Counted from the first letter of the stretch, positions 1 through 12,158 are shown. The stretch: 64,000 nucleotides of DNA from Monodelphis domestica (GCF_027887165.1 NC_077235.1:50213395-50277394); one strand, 5' to 3'. The notes: generated by a model from the sequence alone, not told the origin. Numbers and translations: made by a program.

Positions 1-420
1 TTCTGTGCAAGAGTGTAAGATGCAAGAAGACTGGAAAGAACAAGGGGCCAGTTTTTTCACAAAGGTCATTAAAAGCCAAACAGAGACAATAAGGTGATGA
101 GGAAACCACTGGAGTTTACTGAGTAGGGGGGATGACATGGTCACAACTGTATTTTAGAAAGATCACTTTGGAAGCTGAGTACAAGATGGACTGAAGTGGG
201 GAGAAACTTGTGAGACCAGCCTACTGTAACAGGCCAGGTGTCTGGTGATGAGGAGAGAAGGGGGTTCATTTATTCAAGAGATATCTAGGGGGAAGACTGA
301 GGACACGAGGATGACACCCAGATTAGGAGCTTGGGTGACTGGGAGGATGGGGGTCCTCTGACAGTAATAAGGAGACTAATAGCAGGCAGGGAGATCAATT
401 AGGAAAATACTACAGAAAAG
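1..420 (+). repeat. Old long dispersed repeat, copy 1 (unassigned family)
   Basis: It contains AAGAAGACTGGAAAG, CCACTGGAGTTTACTGAGTA, GGTGACATGGTCA-like text, AAGATCACTTTGGAAGCTGA and GAGGATGACACCCAG. The same phrases recur at 55.4 kb, and other parts recur at 10, 16.8, 36.8, 50.7, 53.8, 62.8 and 63.4 kb. It is non-coding and I cannot name the family. Confidence 0.6.
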
Positions 421-539
421 CAAAAGGGAAGTGAACTAGGGAAGCAGCCCTGTAAGTAGATGGGAGAAAGATCTACATGTTGTGGAGCTAGCATTGACCC
501 AAGTTAGCAATTGTCTACATGGGAAGAGTGAGGGACAGG

Positions 540-745
540 GAAGATGAGAGGATCACAGATTTAGAGACAGAAGGGCCCATCAGAGACCATTTCGTGTGGC
601 CTTCTTGTTTTATAATTGAGGAAACAAAGACCTGGAAAAATAAGGTTACTTATCCATGGTCACACAGATCACATTAGGTTCACTCTCTCCAAAGTAAACA
701 TTACTCAGAAGCAGAATTTGAATCCAAGTCCTCAGACTTCAGACC
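540..745 (-). repeat. MIR-type SINE
   Basis: AATTGAGGAAACAAAGACCT, TTATCCATGGTCACACAGAT and AATTTGAATCCAAGTCCTCA. Confidence 0.75.
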
Positions 746-1346
746 ACAGTACTATGAAAAAAGAAAGGATAACTTCCAAATTGTGAACCTGAGTGAGTGT
801 GGTGTCCTCCCAAGCAATGAAAAAGTTGGGCAAAGGGGTGTGAATGTAGAACAGAGCAGCTTCTCACACTGTGTCCCCTTGGGACATTTTGACTCAAATC
901 AAAGATGGAAGGAATTTGGGACTGGGAAATGGAGAGAAAGGCATTTTCTGAACTACCCCCAAATATCCAACTTGACTGCTCAATGAGACAAAGATTGAGG
1001 AAGTGACGTGGAGAGGCCCTGCCAGTGAAAAGGCCACTTTTTTCTTGAAGTACATTTGTTAACTGATCGGCTGAAACAGCAAACGGATGGGAACCTACAA
1101 CTGGGAGGTATCACAGGAAGAGGGAAATCGGATTTTTATTATAAACATATGCATTTTATTATTTCTCATGGCGAGGACTGGGACTGGGGCTCTGCAGCTG
1201 TGAAAGGGCAAGAAGGGAGCAATCGTTCTAGGCTGTCACTTTAAAATATGCCTTCTCTTGCTCTGAAGCAACAGCAGCCAAGCTCCATAGGGCTGGGACA
1301 AAATAGGAGAGGGCAAACATTAGCAAACAGCGCCTATGATGGCCCC
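746..1346. other. No recognisable feature
   Basis: Unique-looking sequence. Short frames here have no recognised homology. Confidence 0.6.
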
Positions 1347-1503
1347 AAATGCAGACCTTGGAGGTCATCTGGTCCAATCCCCTTATTTTACAGGTGAAGA
1401 AAAGCCAAGGGACTTCCCCAAAGTCACACAGGGAATTTAAGGCACAAAGCTGGGGTGTGAACCCAGGTTCTTCTGACTCCAGAGCCAACGCTCTTTTCAC
1501 AGT
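1347..1503 (-). repeat. MIR-type SINE
   Basis: GGAGGTCATCTGGTCCAATC, CCCCAAAGTCACACAGG and GTGTGAACCCAGGTTCTTCT. Confidence 0.8.
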
Positions 1504-1924
1504 AGCACATAGTTGTATTTGGGGAAAATACAAAACAAAACAAAAACAAAAACCACCCATGTGTCATCCCAAAGGAAAGAAAATGAACCTCTCTGGGCAT
1601 TCATGAGCAGTCTCTGGGAGGTAAAGTGGAGTTCATCATCCCCTAAACTAAAGCAGCTCATTTCTCCAGCCTCCTCATCTTTGTCAGGGGCCTGCCATTC
1701 TCTCAGTCTCAAAAGCTTGGAGTCATCACTAACCCCTCCGTCTCTTTCACCCCTTCCCGCTAATCCGTCACCAAGTCGTGTCCATTCTTCCTTCAAAATC
1801 TCTTTCAGATTCACCCTTTCCCCACGTTTCCCACTGCCCTAGGTCAGGACCTCGGCCCCTTGAGCATGGATTATTGTGATCGAGGCTCAGAGCCCGTCTC
1901 CCCTCAGCAGTGGCTTCCTAGGAA

Positions 1925-2022
1925 GATCACAGGATTTAGAGATCATCTAGTCCAGCCCCTTCATTTAACAGAGGAGGAAACCGAGGCTCAGAGATGGGAC
2001 TAGCACAAGATTACACAAGTTT
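1925..2022 (-). repeat. MIR-type SINE fragment
   Basis: GATCATCTAGTCCAGCCCCT and GAGGAAACCGAGGCTCAGAG. Confidence 0.75.
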
Positions 2023-2025
2023 AAG

Positions 2026-2140
2026 GAATGAAGAGGGAGAGAGGGAGAGGGAGAGAAGAGAAGAGAAGAGGAGGAGGAGGCAGAGGAGAGGCAAGGAGAG
2101 AAAAGAAAAAAGAGAAAAGAAACAAAGAGGTGGAGAAAAA
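2026..2140. repeat. Purine-rich tract
   Basis: GAGAGGGAGAGGGAGAGAAG-type units are followed by GGAGGAGGAGG and AAAGAAAAAAGAGAA. Confidence 0.9.
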
Positions 2141-2389
2141 AGGAGGGAGGCTACACTCACATTTTAAGATGTGCCCAATGTTTCTGATATCATGTGGTAC
2201 CTTTGGGCCTAACAAATGATGAATTCTATTCTTGGCCATATTTAGAGATGAAAAGAGGAACTGAGGCTCCCTCAGAGAGGGCAAGTAAGATACCAGACAA
2301 GAATCCAGGACAGCATTCCAATTCAGACCGTTCCTGACTCCAAGTTCCCAGGACTGCTGACACCTCTTGACAATGTCACTTTTCTATTC

Positions 2390-2720
2390 TTGGTGAAATC
2401 AAGTCTCACCTCCTTTCCTTGTATGCCATTCAAGGCCTTTCCTTCCTTTGCTGTACCATTAATCTCACCTCTCATCCCAGCCCATAACTACAACCCTTGC
2501 AAACAGGCCAGTTTCTTTGTTGTCACTAGACTCATTCTCCCTCCCTCACCTGTCCTTGAGCTCTTTCTTTCATTGGGAATGCCCTCCACCCTTTTCCTCC
2601 ACTCCCACTACATGTCTCTCTCTATTCTCCCAACTCCTTCCAATAGCAGCACTCAAGTTTCACCTCTGCAAAGCCTCTTTTCCCATCTTTGGACTCCTCC
2701 ATCTTCTGGCTTAAATGATA
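2390..2720 (+). repeat. L2 LINE 3' region
   Basis: It has TTCATTGGGAATGCCCTCCA, AGCACTCAAGTTTCACCTCT and GCAAAGCCTCTTTTCCCA in the order of the L2 3'UTR. Confidence 0.65.
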
Positions 2721-2739
2721 CCCTGGGGATTATGAGGAA

Positions 2740-3020
2740 GCTAGAGAGGAGGTACAGGACAGAGCTGGACTTTGAGGCAGGAGCCTTGCATTTCTTGGCT
2801 TCAGTTGTCTCATCTATAAAGTCAGCATGACAACAGCACTTTCCTCACAGAGTTGTTGTGAGAATCAAATGAGAAAATATATGGAAAACATGTTGCAAAC
2901 CTTGAATTGTTATCAAAATGCTAGAGATTAATATAGTTTAATGATGTAGTTCAGCCTCCTCATTTTGCAGATGAGGAAACTGAGGATCACAGAGATAAAG
3001 CACTAATGGATCACACACTG
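2740..3020. repeat. Two MIR-type SINE fragments, + then - strand
   Basis: The first (to about 2925, +) has GTTGTTGTGAGAATCAAATG. The second (from about 2945, -) has GATGAGGAAACTGAGGATCA. Confidence 0.7.
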
Positions 3021-3736
3021 TAAACAGAGGCCAGAATTTCCCTCTGCCTTTCAGACCAGCTGACCCAGGACCCAAGGGGTTGACTTGCTTCCTTACTATT
3101 GGGATTCGTTTCACATGACTCCAAAAGGGGACAAGAACACTGGCTAGACCCTAGGGAACAAAGAAATCATTTCACAGTCACATTTCTTCACCAGCGATCA
3201 AAGAAGCAGCTCGCTTCCCCCCAAAAGACCCCATCTTTTCTAAATCCATGGTTTGTACAGCTCTTTACCCCATCCCCAACCAACCCCTGGCTGGGGCAGA
3301 AGCTGAGATGAAGGCCAAAGAAAGAGGACTTGCCTAGCTGGCCAGCCCCTCCAGGCTTGCTTTCGGAGTGGTTTGGTTTTCTGGTGAAAGATATCATTTG
3401 AAAAGTTAACATTGGGAAGAGGGCTTTTTTTGAAGGGGGAGTGGGGGCGGTCAGCTCTATTGCACTCTACACAAATAATAAAGTTCTTGAGAACTACTTC
3501 CAATGGGACTCCAAGAGCTGCAGTTTGGAAGGGAGGCCATGTAAACGGTTGATAGCTTTCAATAGGCTGGCTTGGGCAGGGGGTGCCAATGTCAGGAAAC
3601 AGTGTGGGGGGTAGCCCTGGAGCTGCAACCTAAAGGCTTGGCCCCAGCTTCTACACTATTAGCTACCAGCCCCTTGACCTTGGTTGGCAGAGTGCTGCCT
3701 CTTCTCCAGGGGTTTTGTCACCTGGAAAAGAGAGGC
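3021..3736. other. No recognisable feature
   Basis: Unique-looking DNA. Short frames on both strands look random. Confidence 0.6.
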
Positions 3737-3960
3737 AGGTCAGCTAGACCTTGGAGTCAAGAAACCCTGGGTTCAAGTCCTACCTCTGACACATGCTGAC
3801 TGTGTGACCCTGGGCAAATCATTTCCCTCTTGGTGCCTCAAGCAACTCTCTAAGACTAGAAGTTAGAAAACTGACCTCTCAGAATCATTAGAAGAAGTTT
3901 TCACATTGGGAGTACCTCTCTCTAATGAAATAAGAAATCTAAATTCAAAGAAATAAAGGG
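3737..3960 (+). mobile_element. tRNA-headed SINE with a third tail type
   Basis: GGAGTCAAGAAACCCTGGGT and GACTGTGTGACCCTGGGCAA, then GCAACTCTCTAAGACTAGAA and a tail with GAAGTTTTCACATTGGGAGT. This is a common marsupial SINE shape; the name is not certain. Confidence 0.75.
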
Positions 3961-3979
3961 ATTACACTACATGATCTTT

Positions 3980-4156
3980 TTTAAAACCCTTACCTTCTAG
4001 TAACAACTCTGAGGCAGAAGGGCAAGGACTAGGTGATCAGGGTTAAGTGACTTGACTGGGGTCACACAGGTAGGTGGGGTCTGAGGCCACATTTGAACCC
4101 AAGTCCTCCTGTCTCCAGGCCTGACCTTTATCCACTGAGCCACCAAATTGCCTCAG
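3980..4156 (-). mobile_element. tRNA-headed SINE, same family, older copy
   Basis: AAACCCTTACCTTCTAGTAA, AGTGACTTGACTGGGGTCAC and CCACTGAGCCACCAAATTGC follow the family with several changes. Confidence 0.75.
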
Positions 4157-4298
4157 ACTACTTAATCTTAGAAGTGTTTCTGGATTATCCATTGAGTATG
4201 CTCTTCCTATGCCACCTTAGGGGTTACCCTTAGTTTCTAGGGCACACAGTAGCATCAGTTTGGATGAATAAAGCCAAGGCAATTCAAACATAGCCACA

Positions 4299-4690
4299 GA
4301 ATCAGAGATTCTTAGCATCCAAAGGGCCCCCAGAGGCCTCTGAATAGAATAGCCCATACCTGACCAAGAAGCCCTTCAACCTGCCCCCCAAACAGCTGGC
4401 CTCTACTTTGCACCCATTCCACTGGGGGTGCTGCTCAGAGAGTCACTCTGTCTCAACATCAGGCATAATTTTATCACCTGCTCTTCCCAGTCCTGCTGTC
4501 TGTGGCCATTAGAAGAAGTCTACCTGCTCTTGCCCATAAGAGTCCTTCAAATCCTAGAAGAGAGATCTATTCCCACTCCCACCCCTCACCCCGAGTCACT
4601 CTCCAGATATCCGCTCTATTCTCATCGAACATGGTCTCTAACCCTCTCACCCACTTGCTTGTCCTTCTCTAGGAAGTACCCAGTTTGTTA
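4299..4690 (-). repeat. CR1/L3-like LINE 3' region
   Basis: On the + strand the order is CAGAATCAGAGATTC, CCCATTCCACTGGGGGT, CTTCAAATCCTAGAAGAG, TCTCTAGGAAGTACCCAG. This is the reverse complement of the CR1-clade 3' region. Confidence 0.55.
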
Positions 4691-5445
4691 GCTGCTGGGA
4701 GTGCAAAGACAAAAAGGAAATAGTCCTTGCTCCCATTAAGCTGACATTTAAAGTCTGTTCTCTAAGATGCTTCAGAGACAGTGGCCCAGTAAGCAATGGC
4801 AGCCACTGCGCCCAGTAGTCTATGATTTCTCTAGCCTTGTTAACTTGAAATTATCCAGAGCAGTTAAATGCTGTCTGAATGCCTCCTCACTTATGTTGGA
4901 TTTCCCACTCCTTGCTAGCCACCTTTGTTCTACCATTCCCAGCCCAAAAGTCCACTGGCCTGGGAAGAGAAAAAATAAGAGTCTTACCACCTCCATCTGA
5001 CCCCAATCAGTGGTCTCAGTCTTCCTTCCCACTATGACCCTAGCTCTTGCCCATAATATAGCTTGACCATTTTCCACTCTTGGTGTCCCTGGCATTCACT
5101 GCCAGCCTCATCTCATCCTAGACTTCCATCTTCCCGATAATCTTCTTCTGCTGGGATCTCTCTGATTTGCTCTCAGTGGCTTGCTCCTGTTCCTCTCTTC
5201 TCTGTAGGCCTTTCAAAAAGCCGAGTTCTTTTGATGAGTTTCCAGTGCATCCCCATCAGCCTCTTTAGTCAAACCACTTCTACTCATGTCAAATATTTAA
5301 AACTTGTAAATTCTTATACCTCTCGGGCACTTCTCCCTTGCTTCAATCACTAAGACCAAAGAAGGTCATACATTATTGGTCATCTGGCTCCCGTAATCCG
5401 ACAACAAATATTGATTAAACTCTTCTTTTCCATAAAGAGTGGCAC

Positions 5446-5640
5446 TAGAGCATCGTGAATAGAAAACTCAACTTGAAGGCAGGGAGTATTTGGTTCTAAG
5501 TCCTGCCTCTGACACGTTGGCTGTGTAAACCCTGGGCAGGACACTTAAGCTCCCTGTGCCCCAAGCAACTGTCTAACACAATAAACTGCAGGGAAAGTGC
5601 CAAGTTTCATTGACTGAGGGAGATGCCTAGATCAGTAAAA
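5446..5640 (+). mobile_element. tRNA-headed SINE with the third tail type
   Basis: CTAAGTCCTGCCTCTGACAC, CCCTGGGCAGGACACTTAAG and CCCCAAGCAACTGTCTAACA parallel the 3.74-kb copy. Confidence 0.7.
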
Positions 5641-6214
5641 TCATCCTGATTCCTTTCTCTATACAGTACTCCAGCTAAAATAGAGCACTGAAGCTGGAAG
5701 ACATCTCAGAGGCCATCTAGACCAAGAGATGCGCCTGGCTGGGAATAACTTCTCCACTATTTTCAACAAGTCATTATCCAGACTCTGGATAGAGGAAAAA
5801 TCTAAGATCCTACAGAAAGAACCAATTCCTATGAATAAGTGATAGATAACCCTTTAGAGTCAGAAAATGATGAGCCATTTGGGGCTACTAGACAGGTGTG
5901 TGCCAACTTACTAATAAAGTGTTAGGTCATCATTCACATGGGGGCAGGATGTCAGTTTTCAACATGCCGAATGGTCTTTTGGGCCAACAGCTCTCTTAGT
6001 GCAGCCAATGACCTGTGAAGGTCTTCCTAGTGGTCCAGAATGTAGATCAGGAAGGACTGATGTCTGAGAGCAAGGAGATAGCAGAGGGCACTGGGGATGA
6101 TTATTCTGACATAATGATTGAAAACTTACCAACTAGAGTTTCAGAGGACTATGGACAAAGTTACCTCATTGCTGCCTCACTATGGAATAGTGTAGGGGAT
6201 GAGGACTGGACTTG
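5641..6214. other. No recognisable feature apart from a possible CR1/L3 scrap
   Basis: AGACATCTCAGAGGCCATCT near 5700 resembles a CR1/L3 or MIR scrap; the rest is unassigned. Confidence 0.5.
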
Positions 6215-6455
6215 AAGTCATAGAATTACAGAATTTGGAAGGGACTTCAACCACCTAATCAGTCCACAATCCTATATACACAGCAGTGTTCTTTTATAAT
6301 GGGAAGTAAGGAACACTTGAGTTCAAATCCTGCCTCAGATACCTACCAGTTATAAGATACTAGACAAGTCACTAACTTAGCTATGCCTTGGTATCCTCAT
6401 CTGTTAAATGAGAGGGTTATACTTGATAACACCGAAGGTCCCTTCCCACAATTGC
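6215..6455. repeat. MIR-type SINE fragments
   Basis: The left piece (GAATTACAGAATTTGGAAGG) is antisense. The right piece (GTTCAAATCCTGCCTCAGAT, CTCATCTGTTAAATGAGAGG) is sense. Confidence 0.7.
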
Positions 6456-6649
6456 ATCTGCTTTACTTGTCATTCTTACCATATTCTTCCTAGCTCTTCT
6501 CTCCTTCCCTACCCGCCAACTCCCACCTTTTATCCCTTCCATTAAAGTACAGAGAATTATGGAGTTGAGTCCAATGGGAGTTGTTTATTCTTCTTTTAAA
6601 CAGTGACAAGCAAGAAAAATAAGAGACATTTTTGCTCAGAGCAAAGTCA

Positions 6650-6780
6650 AAGGTCATAGGATTATAAAATAGTAAGGTGAAAGGAATCTTGGAGATCATG
6701 TAGCCCAAAGTTTCCATTTTATGAAGGAAAAAAACTAAAGCTCACAGAGATCAAATGAGTTGTTGAGGGCACACATTACA
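6650..6780 (-). repeat. MIR-type SINE
   Basis: CTTGGAGATCATGTAGCCCA and AAGCTCACAGAGATCAAATG. Confidence 0.6.
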
Positions 6781-6789
6781 TCAGACCAT

Positions 6790-6960
6790 GAAAATTCATT
6801 CACAGGTAGAACAGACCTCAGATGCACCAAATCTACCCAAAGCTACTCTACAACAGCCCTGAGAAGTGGTCATCCAGTATCTGCCTTTAGACCTCTACAG
6901 AAGGACAATTCACTACCTTCTGCAATAGCTACTACACTTTGGGACAGCTCACAATCAAGA
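6790..6960 (-). repeat. CR1/L3-like LINE fragment
   Basis: AACAGCCCTGAGAAGTGGTC, ATCCAGTATCTGCCTTTAGA and ACAATTCACTACCTTCTGCA match the CR1/L3 segment that reads 'agaagtggtcatccagc...ggaactcactacctc'. Confidence 0.6.
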
Positions 6961-7083
6961 AGCATTTTTCCTCTGAAATCAAAGATCTGGATTCCAATCC
7001 TGCCTCTGACATTTTCTACCTGAAAAACCTTGAGCAAGTCCCTTGACCTCCCTGGGTTTCTTGCTTTGTAAAAATGATGTGGT
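6961..7083 (+). repeat. MIR-type SINE, left part (split by L1)
   Basis: GATTCCAATCCTGCCTCTGA, GAGCAAGTCCCTTGACCTCC and CTTTGTAAAAATGATG; the rest follows the L1 at 7806-7865. Confidence 0.75.
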
Positions 7084-7797
7084 TACTATCAGATTGGCCA
7101 ATATGGCAGTGAAGAAAAGTGGTAAATGTTGGAGGGGATATGGCAAATTTGGGACACTAATGCAGTGTTGGTGGAGTTGTGAACTGATCCAACCATTCTG
7201 GAGGGCAATTTGGAACTTCACCCAAAGGGTACTATAAAACCCTTTGATCCAAAAGTACCATTACTGGATTTGTATCCCAAAGAGATCATAAAAAATAGGA
7301 GAGGACCTACTTGTACAAAAAGAGCTATGGCAGCTCTTTTTGTGGTGGCAAAGAATTAGAAATTGAGGGAATGTCCATCATTTGAGAAATGACTGAACAA
7401 ATTGTGGCGCATGTTGGTGATGGAATATATTGTGCTATAAGAAACAATAAAAAGGATGACTTCAGAAAAAGCTGGAAAGATCTGAGGGAACTGATGCAGA
7501 ACAAAAAAGGCAGAACAAGGAGAATATGGTACACAATAACAGCAATATTGGACAATGATCAACTGTGACGACTTAGTTACTCTCAGCAATGCAATGATCT
7601 GGGACAATCCTGACAGACTTATTATGGGGAATGCTCTTCACCTCCAGAGAAAGAAATGTTGGAGCTGTTTTCCACACCAGTGTATTTAGGGTTTTGGCTA
7701 TGTATGACTTTGCTCTTACAACAATGACCAATATGGAAATGTGTTTTGCATGACAACAAAAATAAAATTGTAAATAAGTAAAATAAGTCAAGACACT
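7084..7797 (+). mobile_element. 5'-truncated L1 3' end, inserted in a MIR
   Basis: It encodes the last part of ORF2 ([35 protein letters not shown]), with one Cys and the His of the C-terminal motif replaced, then a 3'UTR and A-rich tail. The MIR sequence that stops at 7083 resumes at about 7806. The flanks GTAAAAATGATG and GTAAAAAAAGATG look like the target duplication. Confidence 0.88.
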
Positions 7798-7805
7798 GTA
7801 AAAAA

Positions 7806-8215
7806 AGATGGAGTTGAACTAAAATGGCCTCTGAGGTCCCTTCCAGCTTAGAGCTAGGATTCTACCTGTGTCCATGAGTAAGTTTCTTGACCCATGTAGG
7901 CTCTAAGGTTTCCTTGTCAGCAAAATGAGAGGGTTGAACACAATGACTTCTACGGCATGTCAAAATGAGCACTGAAATAAGAAATACAGGAATGCTTTCA
8001 AATGCCACTCAACATTTATTTTTTGCCAGAGCAAGGTCACAGGTAGGATCCTAGATCTATAGCTGTAAAAGACCTCACAAGTCATTGAGTCCCTTCCAGC
8101 TCTGGGCCTATGATCCTACCTGTGACCTAATGCAAGTCCCCTCACCTATAATGGCTTCAGTTTCTTCATCCATAAAAGTGAGTTAGATGAGACCCGCTCT
8201 CAGGCCCTTTCTGGG
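7806..8215 (+). repeat. MIR remainder after the L1, and two further MIR-like pieces
   Basis: CCTCTGAGGTCCCTTCCAGC closes the split MIR. Similar text follows at about 7875-7965 (CAAAATGAGAGGGTTGAACA) and 8100-8215 (TTTCTTCATCCATAAAAGTG). Confidence 0.6.
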
Positions 8216-9095
8216 TTTTCTTTTATGAGCCTGGAATCCTTCTAGAAAGCTAGCATCTACTTTCCTTCAACCCTCTCTAGCTTTTCATTGCTCCTTAGAT
8301 ATCTCATAAACTAATAAGGCTTTCACACATTGCTTGTAGCAAACACTTGGTAGTCCCATATCCATGCCTTTTCCTCATTTCCAAAAGGTGTTCCACACCT
8401 CATCTGCCCTGTCCCCCACCCCCCGACCCCCAACAAATCTGGGAGCCGGGCAGTATGGCCTAGAAGGAAGGAGAAGCTCACAAGCAATGAGCAGAGAAGA
8501 GATGGTAGCATCTTCTCAGTCAGGTCACCTCCCACTCTGCTGAGCTGGGCCCATCCCCGCAGAGGGCTTGGCACAGTAGAGAAGCTCACTGAATTTTGAG
8601 CTGTATTGGAAAGCAGCTCTGTATTTATTATTCTGATACTCAGCCTGACAGTATGGTATTTTCTCATGCTTACCTAAGGATCACATTTCTAAGGAGCTGG
8701 CCAGGGTCCCATGACCTCTGACTCACACACACAGAGCATTCAGAACTGCTTGTTTATGCCTGTCCCTGCCCGAGCTGACCAGGTAGCCTAGTCTAGTGAA
8801 TTCTCTGTTCCACTGGAGCCTCAGCTCCATCTTCCCAGCACCTGGCTGCTTGCCTCCTGCTGGTCTTCTAACTACTCTCCCAATCAATCACTGCATCAAT
8901 GCATGGAGATTTCAGGGGTGATGCTTTTGTCCTACAGGGCAGTACAGCTTAACATGTGAGCCTTGGTGACTGATGACTGACATTACCGACAGGGGCTGAA
9001 AGCCGGCAACCACAGGCCAAGACCCTGAGAAAAACAGAGGGTTCTAATGAGAGGTCCTCAAGGATGGGAAAGGTTAGCAGAGACCCTAAATGAGG
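8216..9095. other. No recognisable feature
   Basis: Repeat-free as far as I can see, including a 114-codon antisense frame at 8323-8667 without homology. Confidence 0.55.
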
Positions 9096-9099
9096 ATGT

Positions 9100-9480
9100 A
9101 CAGAATGACACAGCCAAAAGAGACCATCTGGTCAAACCCCTTCATTGAACAGATAGAGGAAATGGAGGCCCAGAAAGGAGAAGTAAATTGCCAAAGTTCA
9201 CACAGCTAGAAAGTGGTAGGGCTGGAATTTGAACCCAAGATGTCCTTCTTCAAGTCCAGGCCTGTGTCTACTGCAGCATGTTACATAATGGCAACTGTGA
9301 TAGCCTATATAATGCTGGAAGGAACTGCCAATGACCTAGGATCGGAGGTTCAAAAAACATTTACAATGGAAGAGCTTCTAGAAATTGAGACATTCTCCAA
9401 TCCAATCCTTAGATTACAGAAGAGGAAACTGAGGCCTATAGAGGGAAAGGATGTGTCCCAGTTTTCCAGACTTATAAGAA
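9100..9480 (-). repeat. Two consecutive MIR-type SINEs
   Basis: The first has AGTTCACACAGCTAGAAAGT and GAATTTGAACCCAAGATG. The second has GAGGAAACTGAGGCCTATAG. They share orientation. Confidence 0.75.
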
Positions 9481-9844
9481 ATAACTCCCATTAGCAATTC
9501 ATATTTCTTCAGTCAATTAAGACTCCCAAAGTGCCCCAGTGGGAACAACTTGATTTTGTAAATCCATTAGGTAGATAATAGTCTTTGGTATAATTCTAAC
9601 CTGGTATGATAACTCCCTATCCAAAAAAGGAAAAGTCAAAACAAGACGTTTAATTTATACTCGGGAGAAAAAACAAATCTGAATACAGAATACTCATCAA
9701 GTTCTTTTACTATGAGGTAAAATGGCTAGCTGTGACTAAGAAGATATCTTCCTTAGGTTGTAATTTCATTGACATAGGGAACTCCCAGGTGAGGAAGTTC
9801 CCTATACTAATGCAAGTTGGCACCTTTTGTATAACTTCCTTTCT

Positions 9845-9985
9845 TCAAGAGCAGTCTAGAGTACTGAGAGATTAAGTGATTTCCCTCAGGTCTTAGAGCC
9901 AGTGTGTGCTAGTATAAGGTAGGACCTGAACACAGGTCTTTCTGACCTCAAGGCCGGCTTTCTAAGAGCAAGGTTGCACTAATTC
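9845..9985 (-). repeat. MIR-like SINE fragment
   Basis: ATTAAGTGATTTCCCTCAGG and CTGAACACAGGTCTTTCTGA. Confidence 0.55.
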
Positions 9986-10059
9986 ACTGTTTTACCATTT
10001 TAAACTCCAAATCAATGGCTGGAAGGCCATTATCAACTTTTACTCACAATTTTCTTTTC

Positions 10060-10146
10060 TTCACATTAGTTAATCAATAAGCATTTGATTAAGCAACTAC
10101 TATGTGCCAGGTACTAGGGGAGTTCCAAGTACAAAGAATCAAATGA
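10060..10146 (+). repeat. Old long dispersed repeat, left part, split by the L1
   Basis: It carries ATCAATAAGCATTTGATTAA and CTACTATGTGCCAGGTACTA and stops at the L1 target duplication. The right part continues at 16810. Confidence 0.65.
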
Positions 10147-10572
10147 GGTGGAGTCAGGAAGGCGGCCTAGAAGGAGCAGAAGTTCAGACCTCTAAATACC
10201 CTTCCTAACAGATCACAAACTGAATGCTCCTAGGGGACTGAAAAAAAAATTTAAAAACAAGACAGAGCCAAGGAACCCTCCTGCTGGACTTAATTCAAAA
10301 GGTACACTCCCCGAAAAGCCAGAATCCGAGAACACTTGGGTTTAAGGGGAATACAGAAGGAAGGTCCCAGGACCCATCCCCCCTCCCACCCAGAGCCCTG
10401 AGGTTCCAGTGGCAGTGGGAAATTCTGGGCGAGCAAAGGTGCTGGTCTGGAGGGCATACCTTGCGAGCAGGGCTGTGCCAAGTTCAGAGCGTCCAACACA
10501 GATGGCAGGGAAGGAGCTAGAGAGGGAGCATAGACCTGATAGCCTGGCCAGAGCTGTGGAGATCCTCCATAT

Positions 10573-11962
10573 TTGCTCCAGCCTTCCAGGAAGTTTTGGA
10601 CTCAGAGCACACCCAGCCCAACTAAGCTGAACTTAATCCCATCAAAAGTCTCCAGAACTCAGGGAACCTCAGGCTCCACAACCATCCTCATTGACTGCTG
10701 GACGTTAATCCAATCAAAATCCTCCAGAGGACAGGGAAACTCAAACCCCAAAAAAACCTCCACCAGAGATTACACTGAGAGATCTCCTGTTAAAGCTCCA
10801 AGAGGGGAAACTGACAGAAGCCCCCAAAACCAAAAAAATGAGAGGAGCAAGAGCATAAATACGGGGAGTAAAGAAGAGGTGAATTTGAGCAAACAACAGA
10901 AAAAGAAGAAAGAAACTACAATAGACAGCTTCTATTCAGCAAATGGAACAGAGGGGGAGAGATCAGCAAACGATAAACCAGAAATCCCAGGGAATTGGAT
11001 ACAGGCTGTGGAAGAACTCAAAACACAATTAAGAGAGGCTGAAGACAATTGGGAAAAGAACTTAAAAATTAAGATAAGTCATCTGGAAAGAGAGGCATTT
11101 GAACTAAAACGAGAAAATGGTGTCTTGAAAGCCAAAATCAACCAGCTGGAAAATGAGGCAAAGGAGATGAAAGACAAGGTAAAGAGAATGAAAGACAACC
11201 TCCAAAGAAAATCAGACCAGAAGGAAAAGGATGACCAAAAAGCCAGGGATAAAATCCAGTCTTTAAGAACCAGAATACAACAACTGAAATTAAGTGACCT
11301 CACAAGGCAGCAGGACACTATGAAACAAAATGAAAAGAATGAAAAATATGAGGAAAATATGAAGCATCTCATTCACAAAACAGACGATTTACAAAATTGT
11401 TCAAGAAGAGACAATTTAAGACTAAAGAATAAGCCTGGACATAGTACTACAGGAAATTATTCAGGAAAACTGCCCCGATATCCTAGAACAAGAGGGCAAA
11501 GTGGAGACTGAAAGAATCCACAGATCACCTCCTCCATTTAATCCCCAACTGACAACACCCAGGAATGTTATAGCCAAATTCAAAAACTATCAGACCAAAG
11601 AAAGGACATTACAAGCTGCCAAGAAGAAGCCATTCAGATACCATGGAAACACAGTGAGGATAACTCAGGATCTGGCTGCATCCACACTGAAGGACCGAAA
11701 GGCATGGGATATGATATCCCGGAAAGCAAGGGAACTAGGTTTACAACCAAGAATCAAATACCCATCAAAACTGACTATATTATTACATGAGAAAGTATGG
11801 TCATTCAAAACAATAGAAGAATTCCAAGCACTCGTAAAGAAAAGACCAGACATAAACAGAAAATTTGATGTCCAAGGACAGAATTCAAGAGAATTGTCAA
11901 AAGTTAATTTAAAAAGAGGGAGAAAAGAAAAACAAAACAAAACAACAACAAAAAATTTTTAA
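10573..11962 (+). pseudogene. L1 ORF1 remnant (RNA-binding nucleic-acid chaperone)
   Basis: ORF1p trimerises on L1 RNA and is needed for retrotransposition. The first 312 codons (10573-11508) run through a long charged E/K/L-rich coiled coil encoded at about 10930-11390 and reach SRRDNLRL, the start of the RRM. Reading then shifts frame: part of the RRM is missing near 11425, and homology resumes in the frame that is open at 11501-11962. That part holds the C-terminal domain, recognisable from YHGNTVRITQDLAASTLKDR and LQPRIKYPSKLTI, which align with the human ORF1p YKGRPIRITPDFSPET and FQPRISYPAKLSF segments. The broken RRM makes it non-functional. Confidence 0.88.
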
Positions 11963-12149
11963 GAGACTCTAAGTTAAAATGATATGTATCCCTATAAGAA
12001 AAGAGGTCATTGGGAACTTTAAAAACTGTTGCTATCACCTGAGCAGCTAGAAGAATTACACTTAGAGGGAGAAGTGACAAATTGTATAGGATGAAAGGAC
12101 AAGACATAAATAGGTATATAGATATATATGAATGCATAAATACATATAC

Positions 12150-12158
12150 ATGTGTGTA

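Noticed and set aside
2390-2830. 146-codon frame as a gene
   Set aside because: It lies across an L2 3' end and a MIR.
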